Assembly: GCA_903918045.1 (NCBI GenBank)
Contig: CAIXCY010000274.1
Span: 1 to 45,485 of the forward strand
Direction of reading: 5' to 3'
Length of the DNA stretch: 45,485 bases
Source of the DNA: an uncultured Bacteroidia bacterium
GTDB taxonomy: Bacteria > Bacteroidota > Bacteroidia > Bacteroidales > Prolixibacteraceae
Shown: in pieces, positions 8,022 through 16,381 of the stretch
How the letters are laid out: each line of letters starts with the position of its first letter
How positions within the stretch are numbered: the first letter of the stretch is position 1
The notes under the pieces: model-generated
Seen by the model: the letters and a program-made list of their open reading frames with translations, nothing else
Database searches by the model: none
Told to the model about the DNA's origin: nothing
Program-made: the position numbers and the translations under genes

Positions 8022-9899
8022 TTAACTCAACCTGCTCTTAATTCCATACTCCTTATCAATTTTAAGAAAAGGAATAAGAGCCAATGTGGGTATTGCGCAG
8101 ATTAAAACCCAAATAAAGAAGTGGTTATAACCCAGTAGGTCCTGTAACCAGCCGGCAATCATACCTGGAAGCATCATTCCCAATGCCATAAACCCGGTAC
8201 AAATCGCGTAATGTGCTGTTTTGTGCGCTCCGTCGGCAAAGTAGATCATATAAAGCATAAAAGCAGTAAAACCAAACCCGTAACCAAATAGTTCAATGGC
8301 AACAGCAATATTAATAATTATCAAACTCTCAGGTGTAAACCATGATAAATAGAGGTATGAAAGATGTGGTAACGTAATACACAAGGCCATAGGCCAGATC
8401 CAATATTTTAGCCCCTTACGTGAGGCTGCAATTCCCCCGATAATCCCCCCTAAGGTGAGTGAAATCACACCTACCGTACCATATACCAATCCAACCTGTC
8501 CGGTAGTCAGGCCTAATCCGCCCACTTCACGTGCATCAAGAAGGAAAGGAGGTGACATTTTAACAAGCATTGCTTCGCCTAACCGATAGAGTAACAAAAA
8601 TGCAATCGCCAATCCTGCCCTTTTTTTTTGAAAGAAAGATGCGAAGGTATTTCCAAATTCCCTGAAAATATCGGTTGCCGAATGCGTTTCTGTCGCGTGA
8701 TCCGAAAAGGGACGAGGCAGTACAAATCGATGATAAATAAAAATCAACAGGAAAAACCCGGCCAGAATAAAAAAGGTGATGCTCCAGGCGAGTCTTAAAT
8801 TTCCTGAAATTCCACGAAATTCAGAAAGAACCTTGTCACGGAGCTTATAGTCGAGCTGAACGACAAGATACGCCGGCTTTTGCCAGTTTTGATGGGTAAA
8901 AACCAACCGTTCACCATAAATGATTGATATACTCTTGTCGCCGTCACTAAGCCGTGAGTTAAGTACCACTGTCTCGCCTAGGCGTGGTTGTCTTGTAAGC
9001 CTGACAGCAACAATTCCGGCATTCCCAACACTTCCATATAAGCCTGCCGAATCAGTTTTGTGTTTTCCAAAATTGTCTTTTATGAAAGTCCCAAGCGGCA
9101 AAGAAATATATTTTGTCCACCATGAAACTTTTTTCTTGCCCTCCTCAAGAATTGACGTCTCTTCGCTGGTAGAAAACCCATTTTTTCGGTTTTCATCCGA
9201 TGCGAAATATTTAATTCGGTTAAGTGAATCGGCCTTTATATTTGCGACATCAAGTATCATCCTGGCAGGAAAGGCCACAAAGGTCATTTTACCAGTTTGA
9301 GGTATCAATGTATTGCTGGTTTGTAATTTAACCTCCTTATGTGCTTCGACAGAAGTCTGTACTGTAAATTCCAATGGCTCCAACCCGGTAAAACTTTCAA
9401 GAGAACCGGCAATAATAATTAAAAGTCCTTGTCCGGTAATCATAGCCAGGCGGTAAAATGTGCTGCGAATACCTACAAAGAAGGACTGTTGCGAGCTATC
9501 CAAAGCCAGCATATAAAACCCGTCTGCTGCAATATCATGAGTCGCCGAGCTGAAAGCAATCAGCCAAAGGATCGTCAGGGTCGCCTGAAAGAAAAATGGA
9601 ACCGGGATAAGAAATGCCACACCTGCCAGTCCCGCTCCAATAAGAAGCTGCATGGTAATGATCCACCACCGTTTAGTTCTAAGCATATCGACAAACGGAC
9701 TCCAGAAGGGCTTAATAACCCATGGTAAATAAAGCCAGCTAGTATAAAGTGTAATATCGGTATTTGATATACCAAGCCGCTTGTACATAATAACAACCAC
9801 CGTCATTGCAACTACGTATGGCAGACCCTGTGCAAAATATAGCGAAGGAATCCAAGCCCAGGGTGAGGTGATCTTTCCTTGCCGGTAATTTTGGTTCAT
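8022..9899 (-). CDS. AmpG-like muropeptide permease (MFS) with a large inserted beta-sandwich domain
   Basis: 625 residues, against about 400-500 for usual AmpG proteins. The N-terminal half has the AmpG-like start (WAWIPSLYFAQGLPYVV), LPWVIKPFWSPFVD and HDIAADGFYML. After about five membrane segments there is a hydrophilic insertion, roughly residues 170-365, before the next membrane helix at about 370-390. Its second part (VRLTRQP ... LVFTHQNWQKPAYLVVQLD) resembles Calx-beta-like sandwich repeats with an FT..NW..P signature. The C-terminal half is again a standard MFS bundle. AmpG imports GlcNAc-anhydroMurNAc (peptides) into the cytoplasm. If topology follows the family, the insertion faces the periplasm. 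The genes on both sides are cell-wall enzymes, supporting the assignment. Confidence 0.82.
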   Translation of the reverse strand: MNQNYRQGKITSPWAWIPSLYFAQGLPYVVAMTVVVIMYKRLGISNTDITLYTSWLYLPWVIKPFWSPFVDMLRTKRWWIITMQLLIGAGLAGVAFLIPVPFFFQATLTILWLIAFSSATHDIAADGFYMLALDSSQQSFFVGIRSTFYRLAMITGQGLLIIIAGSLESFTGLEPLEFTVQTSVEAHKEVKLQTSNTLIPQTGKMTFVAFPARMILDVANIKADSLNRIKYFASDENRKNGFSTSEETSILEEGKKKVSWWTKYISLPLGTFIKDNFGKHKTDSAGLYGSVGNAGIVAVRLTRQPRLGETVVLNSRLSDGDKSISIIYGERLVFTHQNWQKPAYLVVQLDYKLRDKVLSEFRGISGNLRLAWSITFFILAGFFLLIFIYHRFVLPRPFSDHATETHSATDIFREFGNTFASFFQKKRAGLAIAFLLLYRLGEAMLVKMSPPFLLDAREVGGLGLTTGQVGLVYGTVGVISLTLGGIIGGIAASRKGLKYWIWPMALCITLPHLSYLYLSWFTPESLIIINIAVAIELFGYGFGFTAFMLYMIYFADGAHKTAHYAICTGFMALGMMLPGMIAGWLQDLLGYNHFFIWVLICAIPTLALIPFLKIDKEYGIKSRLS

Positions 9900-9988
9900 A
9901 ATTGGTCTGTTAGTGTGTAACTTATTTCACTTTCCGGGTAAGACATCCCACCTTAAACTTAGCAAATCAAACAATATAATTCCATCCT

Positions 9989-12472
9989 TTAAGGCAACCG
10001 TTCAAAAGAATACCCTTTTTGTTTAAGCGTCTTAATAATTTGATCAAATGTGCTGTAAAATTTATCGGTTCGGTCGGGATGAGTACCTAAATGAATCAAA
10101 ATAATTGCACCATTAAGATGGTCCGGATTAATCTTTTCGAATTCAAATAAGTGCTCTGCCAGAATCTTCGAAGATTTATAATTCAGCATCTGTGGCGTTG
10201 TATAATCACCATTCGTACCAACTCCCGGCGTGAAATTAATCAATTGCATCGTACGATCACCACTCCAACGGCTGATTTTGGTATTGTACCACTCATAGGG
10301 TGGAAGAAAATATTTCACCGTTGAAGCTTGAATCCCGAATTTCAGAAGTTCGTTAAGGTTACCGGTCATATCGGAATCAAATTGATAACGGGTGATTAAC
10401 ATCGAATCTTGCTTCTCCCACGGTGCGTAAAGCAAATGCCGGTCTGAATGGGGACCGATAAAATGTTTGTCATGTAGCATACGTTCAATAACTTTCTTAA
10501 AACGGGGATTCCTCAAAAAATTACCCGTAAGGAAAAAAGAACCTTTAATTTTCGCATTGGCAAGGCTTGATAATATATGATCAGCTCCTTCACCATATTC
10601 GTCAGCTGAAAAGATCAGATAAACAGTTTTTTTCTTTTTATCAAGCCTTACAACTGCACCATTGGCATCAACCTCCAAATTTTCCAGCTTAAGCTGGTGA
10701 ATTCCCTCCTTTTCAACTGTAGAGAGGTAGTAACTCAAACTTGCAGTGCCATCCATTGTAGGCTCATTTGAAGTATAATCACCCATATCATCGTGATAAA
10801 CTGCAAGGCCATGTTGAAACGAGGGGAAATCATCCGGCCTGTATAATTTAACTTCAATATGATTATTGAAAATATCACGGTATACCGGACCATCCACAAG
10901 GCCGCCAAAAGTAGGTTCTTTGGTCAGCCACGTGATCGAGGAGTGTGGCCAGTGCGGATACACTCCGCCGGCAGGTAAACCACAAATCATACTTGTACCC
11001 CACGGGTTACATCCAAATAACCAATCCCGCAACGCACCCTCCATCTCCGTATAGGTTGAATCGGAAGTCGCTTCAAAATAGAGTCTGGCCTGTGTTATTG
11101 CAGCAACAGTCAGATTATTGGAGCACCAGATATATGGGATTCCATTAAGAAACGGATCATTCTTCCCTCGTTCATAGATTACCTTTAAACCGCGATTCAT
11201 AAATTCGCTGTAGGTTTTTGAATCTTCGTTACTCAGGATTGCCTGATTGGCATGTCCCATATTTACAAAAGGGTAATACTGATAATGCCGTGCAGTTCCC
11301 CGCTCCATCCATGGTGTAATTGGTTCAAGCTGTCCCCAGTAATTTGATTGTTTCCGATAATATTCTGATCCAGTTAGCCTGTAAAGTTCAGTTGCTGCAA
11401 GTTCAAGGTCATCCACGTAGTTTTCTTCTTCATAAAAGTAAGGAGAGACAGTGCATGCCGTTTGAGTGACACCCAGATCAGAGAGGCCAAAGGCATAAGC
11501 CTGACGAGCTTTTTGGGCAAGCATTTTACTGAAAACGGGATCAATTTTCGAAAATATTCCAGCACCCAGGGCAAAAGCTGCACTAAACTTCCCCGCTACG
11601 GATGAAACGCCGGTAGTCCGGTTCTTGTATTTTGATAATCCCTGAACTTTTCCGGTCACAAAATAAACAGGCCGGAATAACCCGTTTCCATACGAAGCAG
11701 TATCCTTATTGGGGAGTCTGAACCCTCTATGGTCACGGTCGTCTGCAACCTGATTATACATCTCTACACTATCCGGATTCATCTTTACAAGCCACTCCAA
11801 ACCCCAGCGAATTTCGTTAAGAATATCAGGAATACCATCTGCTCCCGGTAAACCGGAGGCCTTATATTGGTCACCAAATACTTCCGGATTTTTCAAAAAG
11901 GCAAACTGCATTTGATAAACTGCATTTGCCGAAGTAGTTACATATTGAAGGTAATCTGTTGCATCATGCCACCCCCCTATCACATCGATAATCTGGCCAC
12001 TTTTTGTGGGATGGTCGACTATAAACCCATCATGGGTATGGCACGAATCCTTCAGAAAGGGATTATAACCACATCGCTGCTGACGCATGTAGTTGAGTGT
12101 ATAGTCAGCTGTCCCTTTGTAGACCTCAGTAGAAATTGGAAATTCAGCGGATTTGGTATCTCCCGACCTAAGAAAATATCGGCCTGGTGTTGAAAAAATT
12201 GAAAAATTGAGGCGTGCCGCACCTTTCATACCCCATTTCGAGCCGTTATAATTCAGTGGAACATTTTTAAACACTATTATCCCTGTCTCTGCATCAACCA
12301 ACTCAAAATTATGTAGTTCTACATTTTCATCGGATAAAAATACGGCTACCTTAACAGACCCTGGAAGGTAACCCAACTGATTAATCCGAATCCACGATGA
12401 ACCGTAAGTCAACGATGATCCAAACAAAATAATAACTATAAATACAATTCGATTGATCATATTAATTATCAT
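9989..12472 (-). CDS. Glycoside hydrolase family 9 fused to a polysaccharide deacetylase (NodB) domain
   Basis: 827 residues. There is an N-terminal signal or anchor (about 1-24), then a cellulase N-terminal Ig-like domain (WIRINQLGYLP, 27-37), and a GH9 (alpha/alpha)6 domain with the paired Asp motif GGWHDATDY (166-174) and the acid Glu570 in TSNEPTMDGTA. Residues about 605-827 form a NodB-like domain with HSDRH (675-679), FLPPYEWYN and LIHLGTHPDRTDKF. Its first motif is FSADEYGEG rather than the usual TFDDG, as I recall for a Bacteroidota subfamily. GH9 includes endoglucanases and also exo-glucosaminidases, and deacetylases act on GlcNAc or MurNAc polymers. Between SpoIID and AmpG genes, an amino-sugar polymer such as bare glycan strands is a more likely substrate than cellulose; this is inference. 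An alternative ATG is at residue 5. Confidence 0.85.
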   Translation of the reverse strand: MIINMINRIVFIVIILFGSSLTYGSSWIRINQLGYLPGSVKVAVFLSDENVELHNFELVDAETGIIVFKNVPLNYNGSKWGMKGAARLNFSIFSTPGRYFLRSGDTKSAEFPISTEVYKGTADYTLNYMRQQRCGYNPFLKDSCHTHDGFIVDHPTKSGQIIDVIGGWHDATDYLQYVTTSANAVYQMQFAFLKNPEVFGDQYKASGLPGADGIPDILNEIRWGLEWLVKMNPDSVEMYNQVADDRDHRGFRLPNKDTASYGNGLFRPVYFVTGKVQGLSKYKNRTTGVSSVAGKFSAAFALGAGIFSKIDPVFSKMLAQKARQAYAFGLSDLGVTQTACTVSPYFYEEENYVDDLELAATELYRLTGSEYYRKQSNYWGQLEPITPWMERGTARHYQYYPFVNMGHANQAILSNEDSKTYSEFMNRGLKVIYERGKNDPFLNGIPYIWCSNNLTVAAITQARLYFEATSDSTYTEMEGALRDWLFGCNPWGTSMICGLPAGGVYPHWPHSSITWLTKEPTFGGLVDGPVYRDIFNNHIEVKLYRPDDFPSFQHGLAVYHDDMGDYTSNEPTMDGTASLSYYLSTVEKEGIHQLKLENLEVDANGAVVRLDKKKKTVYLIFSADEYGEGADHILSSLANAKIKGSFFLTGNFLRNPRFKKVIERMLHDKHFIGPHSDRHLLYAPWEKQDSMLITRYQFDSDMTGNLNELLKFGIQASTVKYFLPPYEWYNTKISRWSGDRTMQLINFTPGVGTNGDYTTPQMLNYKSSKILAEHLFEFEKINPDHLNGAIILIHLGTHPDRTDKFYSTFDQIIKTLKQKGYSFERLP

Positions 12473-12514
12473 TAGATGAGATTAATTCAATTTGGAAACG
12501 GGTACAGAGGAGTT

Positions 12515-13876
12515 TCAAACCCCGATTCCTATAAAACCCTCCCCATACTTTTCTTTAAGTTCAGCTCCCCTGAAATAATGAGCTAAGATTTCAGAATAAC
12601 GATATCCCTGATCACCCATTACTGCAGCTCCGATCTGACATAATCCAACACCATGACCCCAGCCGGAACCATATAAGATAAAATTGACATCCTCACCATT
12701 TACAAGCTTTTCAACTATAAATGCTGAACTTAAAAGATGGGACTGAGATAATATTTTCCTAATTTGAAGCTCCTTACCTACGATGAGAGTTCGAAGGGAA
12801 CCAACAATTTTTAATTTGATAATCCTTCCGGATCCACCTCGTTCAACGGGAATCATATTTTCAATAATCCCGAAATCGATTCCTGAACGACTTTTAACCA
12901 GTTCGCTCAATTCAGATTGGGAATAAACGAGCTTCCAGCGAAAAAAATTGTTCGTTTCCTGATCATAGTCATTTAAGACCTGCCTAAGAATTTTTTTATC
13001 GGATGTGTTACAAAAAACATCCGAATTACCAAGTATCCATGCTGCGGCTTCGGCTTCGCCCGTAAGATCAGGCACTAAATTAGTGGTTTGCAACCGATTG
13101 TCGAAAATCGTCTGCAAATAGGGATGGTTAACAGGTTCCCACACATTTTCAAACAGTTCGGTGATTCCTCCGCAACATTTTGAGAAACGGGCGTCACAGA
13201 TAAATCCATCAAATAAAAGCACCTCTCCGGAAGTCTGCAATACAGCCTGTTCAACACGAGGGTCTGCTGATCGTGTAATTCCCTGATAGCGCTGACAATG
13301 GTCATCAGCACAGACGTCAAAATTAAGGTGATCCTCTCTGTCATACCAGCGGATCAACTCATCTGCCGAACCAAAAGTCGTTTGGTATTCTTGACCATCA
13401 TACTTCAACCTCTTATTTTTCTGAATTTGAGCCAAAAGCCAGCTTCTGGAAATGACCGCATGAGCTTTAAGAAATTCCAAAGAGGCGGTTGCAGACATTT
13501 CTGAGGAGATTACACTAACCAAATATTCCTCGATACTGATTTCATTAATAACCTGAATCGTATCCTGGTAACGCATAAAACCCAATGACCCCTTGAACAC
13601 CTGATCCTCTTTGCGTTCCCAGTGAAAATCGATCCCTATGGTTACCTTTGGAAGGATAAAGCTTGAAGTTAGTGGTTCTAGCGGACGAAAATTTATCCGG
13701 TCAGGACACATCCAACTTTGATCCCCTGAGACAAGGCAAATTCCCGATCCAAGGACTTTAACCTTTAAGATTCCGCTGAAAATAATGGCTAAATGTTCGA
13801 TCAGATAATCACCTTTCAGCGTACAGGAGACCTCCAAATCTGTCATTATTCCAACTTTGATTACGGGAATATCCAT
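12515..13876 (-). CDS. SpoIID/LytB-domain protein, putative lytic transglycosylase for denuded peptidoglycan, no visible signal peptide
   Basis: 453 residues. The SpoIID core is clear: EEYLVSVISSEMSATASLEF with the presumed catalytic Glu126, followed by KAHAVISRSWLL, and near the C-terminus GSGWGHGVGLCQIGA. SpoIID of Bacillus is a lytic transglycosylase acting on glycans from which an amidase has removed the peptides. This protein is longer than the minimal domain, with extra segments that include the cysteines of VCADDHC and SKCCGG. The N-terminus MDIPVIKVGIMTDLEVSC is not a signal peptide, and only 36 bases separate it from the DUF4922 gene, so an unseen leader is unlikely. Localisation is therefore puzzling. 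It could be cytoplasmic, or exported by another route. Confidence 0.85.
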   Translation of the reverse strand: MDIPVIKVGIMTDLEVSCTLKGDYLIEHLAIIFSGILKVKVLGSGICLVSGDQSWMCPDRINFRPLEPLTSSFILPKVTIGIDFHWERKEDQVFKGSLGFMRYQDTIQVINEISIEEYLVSVISSEMSATASLEFLKAHAVISRSWLLAQIQKNKRLKYDGQEYQTTFGSADELIRWYDREDHLNFDVCADDHCQRYQGITRSADPRVEQAVLQTSGEVLLFDGFICDARFSKCCGGITELFENVWEPVNHPYLQTIFDNRLQTTNLVPDLTGEAEAAAWILGNSDVFCNTSDKKILRQVLNDYDQETNNFFRWKLVYSQSELSELVKSRSGIDFGIIENMIPVERGGSGRIIKLKIVGSLRTLIVGKELQIRKILSQSHLLSSAFIVEKLVNGEDVNFILYGSGWGHGVGLCQIGAAVMGDQGYRYSEILAHYFRGAELKEKYGEGFIGIGV

Positions 13877-13912
13877 AAGTAATCAATAGGATTAAAATCC
13901 TGTGGGCATGAA

Positions 13913-14845
13913 TTACAACTTATTAATAAGTGTCAGAACAGATTGAGTATCAAAACAAACCTGTTCAAAAATATCGATTACATCTTCTTCTGTAATTTTA
14001 AGGAAATCCTCCTCACGAGGTGTAACAAGTAACCCCCCCATATCTACCGAAGCGGGACTCAATAAAATCTGACTATCTCCGGTATTGTAAAATTGGCGTG
14101 GACGGTGCTCTGTTCGGGGGAAAATATGGATTGTCCAGGTTTTGCGGTCAAAAGAAGCTATTATATTTAGCATTGGTTCCGGATCATCATGCCTTGCTAT
14201 CTCCAGCTGATTATAAATTTTATTAAATACAGCAATCAGATTAGCTTTGTTATTGCTGGTTAAAGTTATAATACCTCTTTGATATTCAGGCCAGTGAGAA
14301 ACTTTTACGCCATCAATGGTACGAACTTCACGGCAACAAATTTCACTGGAGAGATCATTTTCCACAGGTATAAAACCTTTAATTCCTGCCTGAAAATGAA
14401 GGTGATCCGGGGCTGAAGCACCGCATTTGGGACCATTATAATAAATGACAAATTTGCTTAAATGGGCCGCCAGTTCAACCATCGTTTCAAAATTCTGCAA
14501 AATTCGCTGATCCACATGATTAATATTCGCGATAGTCAGATGCTCGGGGAATATTGGAAAGGGATTTACTAATATAATATAATCGATACCATAAGGGATC
14601 CAACGCTGAAGTTTCGGTAAATTATCCTTGCACAAAAAACAGGATCGTTCAAGAATAGACTGCTCATCGACTTTGGCAACAGAAGAGACAATTCGCTCAG
14701 GGTTATACTGAACGTCAATATTAAAATCCCCAAAATCAAAAGTCTTAACTTTTACATTCTTTAATCCTTCATAATTCCGACCAACCAGATCCCAATCTAA
14801 GATCTGTTCCTGGACTAGTGCTCTTGCTTTTTCTGAAAAATCCAT
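13913..14845 (-). CDS. DUF4922 protein, HIT/GalT-superfamily nucleotidyltransferase-like
   Basis: 310 residues, no signal peptide, expected cytoplasmic. The histidine-triad-like motif DHLHFQ (147-152) follows GPKCGASAP, and NPFPIFPEHLTI (94-105) matches the GalT/GDP-hexose-phosphorylase-like fold. CFLC (69-72) could bind a metal. Enzymes of this superfamily transfer or phosphorolyse nucleotidyl groups, for example GDP-galactose phosphorylase, Ap4A phosphorylase and galactose-1-phosphate uridylyltransferase. The DUF4922 substrate is, to my knowledge, not established. It sits between a GT2 gene and the SpoIID gene in the cell-wall operon with gaps of 49 and 36 bases, suggesting a link to nucleotide sugars or phosphorylated amino sugars. 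Confidence 0.8.
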   Translation of the reverse strand: MDFSEKARALVQEQILDWDLVGRNYEGLKNVKVKTFDFGDFNIDVQYNPERIVSSVAKVDEQSILERSCFLCKDNLPKLQRWIPYGIDYIILVNPFPIFPEHLTIANINHVDQRILQNFETMVELAAHLSKFVIYYNGPKCGASAPDHLHFQAGIKGFIPVENDLSSEICCREVRTIDGVKVSHWPEYQRGIITLTSNNKANLIAVFNKIYNQLEIARHDDPEPMLNIIASFDRKTWTIHIFPRTEHRPRQFYNTGDSQILLSPASVDMGGLLVTPREEDFLKITEEDVIDIFEQVCFDTQSVLTLINKL

Positions 14846-14894
14846 CTTAACGTTTATCTACTTACTATATTAAAAAATAAATTCTGAATAATAA

Positions 14895-16379
14895 TTACTG
14901 TTGATCTTTCACCAATTTCTGGCGACTCCATAATTCAAGAGTTCGTACTTTATCTTTATAAAAATTATGAGCGTTCATCGTTGCTATGTCAAGTGACGAA
15001 TCGGAATTTTCATCCCAGCGGCGACAAAGGTACAAAGGATTATATATCCTTCCAATCCTAAAATGACGACTTATAGCCAGTCCAACTGCATAATCTTCAC
15101 CATAACTAACATTTGGCACCTGAATTTCTCTTAAAACCGGAGTATAAAAAGCACGCGGCGCTCCTAACCCATTTATTCTCAATGCATTATTTCTTCCATT
15201 GTCAGGAGTCCACTCCTTATGATCAATTAAACCGGGAGGAATTGATTCCAGATTAAAATTAACCATTTGGTAAGACCCAATTACCATGGCACACCTTTGT
15301 TCGTAAAAAGTGTCGACGATACGCTTAATAACCGTATTATCGATGTATAAATCGTCACTATCGAGCTGAATAGCGAACTTGCCACAACTGGCATGATTGA
15401 CAGCTTCATTCCAGCAGCCCCCAATTCCAAGGTCGTTTCGTTTTGGAATTACATGAATAATGCGGTCATCCGACTCTGCAAAAGTACGGATAAGTTCAGT
15501 TGTACCATCGGTGGAGTGGTTATCAACAATAATAAGATTGAAATCAAATTCAGTTTCCTGACTTAATACTGAATTGATTGCATCACTTATGGTTTTGGCC
15601 CTGTTTCTGACCGGGATTATTACTGAAGCTTCCAATTCAAAATCGTCATCCGAAAAAAAGAGTTCACGAAATATGGGAGGGAGCCAGGCTCCTACTGCTT
15701 TGAGGTGTAAAGTACAGGCCTGCTCCATTTCAATTTGTTTAAAACGGTTACGGGTATCAACATAATCGAAGAGTTTCTCACCCGATTTGCGTGTATCCAA
15801 TTCAAGCTCGGTATATAAAATTTCAGGCAAATGAATCAGTTTATGTTGCTGTGAAACCTTCAATCGCAAATCATACAATCCGGCAAGCTCAAAGAGTTGA
15901 TCCATTTTTTCAACTGCCGCTACCATTATATCAGTACGATACAACATCAGTGAGCCAAAGTCAAAATCGTCGCGCAGACTACCATCCAAATATTCGATTA
16001 CCGGATGAGGCTTTACAATCTCATGTATTTGTTCAAAAAAATCGGAATAGACCATTCCTGCAGATGTAGCTTCTGAGACCTGCATCATCCGGGAAAGGGC
16101 ATTTTGTCCGAGGTCAAACGGTAAGCTCTTTGTACAAATTAACGTATAACGTGTGTTGATTTTTTGTGTAAACTCCCTTATTGTTTGAGTTGAAAATAAA
16201 TTTCCATTGGATATTCCAACAACATCCAACGCATCAGGAATCACCGCTGGATCTCCGATCAGGATAATCCGGGCTACAACGCCGGATGACCTTAAGGCTT
16301 TAAGCGTTTTTTTAATTTCCGCATTTCGATCAACAGGAAGGACACAAGTGATCAAATCAGGAATTGTCGGATTTTTCAT
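14895..16379 (-). CDS. Tandem glycosyltransferase family 2 protein, N-terminal copy degenerate
   Basis: 494 residues, no membrane segments seen. The C-terminal half is a good GT2 domain: SVIIPVRNRAKTI (252-264), LIIVDNHSTDGT (282-293), the DSDD metal motif at 340-343 and GEDYAVGLAISRHF later. The N-terminal half (about 8-200) resembles a second GT-A fold: LITCVLPVDRNAEI, MVYSDFFE where the acidic motif would be, and FDFGSLMLYRTDIM. It lacks a clear nucleotide-sugar DxD and is probably inactive or regulatory. The acceptor and donor are unknown. It starts two bases after the amidase stop, so it is certainly cotranscribed with it. A glycosyltransferase in a catabolic operon is unexpected. Confidence 0.8.
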   Translation of the reverse strand: MKNPTIPDLITCVLPVDRNAEIKKTLKALRSSGVVARIILIGDPAVIPDALDVVGISNGNLFSTQTIREFTQKINTRYTLICTKSLPFDLGQNALSRMMQVSEATSAGMVYSDFFEQIHEIVKPHPVIEYLDGSLRDDFDFGSLMLYRTDIMVAAVEKMDQLFELAGLYDLRLKVSQQHKLIHLPEILYTELELDTRKSGEKLFDYVDTRNRFKQIEMEQACTLHLKAVGAWLPPIFRELFFSDDDFELEASVIIPVRNRAKTISDAINSVLSQETEFDFNLIIVDNHSTDGTTELIRTFAESDDRIIHVIPKRNDLGIGGCWNEAVNHASCGKFAIQLDSDDLYIDNTVIKRIVDTFYEQRCAMVIGSYQMVNFNLESIPPGLIDHKEWTPDNGRNNALRINGLGAPRAFYTPVLREIQVPNVSYGEDYAVGLAISRHFRIGRIYNPLYLCRRWDENSDSSLDIATMNAHNFYKDKVRTLELWSRQKLVKDQQ

Positions 16380-16381
16380 AG

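Noticed and set aside
9989-12472. Cellulose-degrading PUL around the GH9 gene
   Set aside because: No SusC/SusD pair is present and all neighbours are cell-wall turnover genes.
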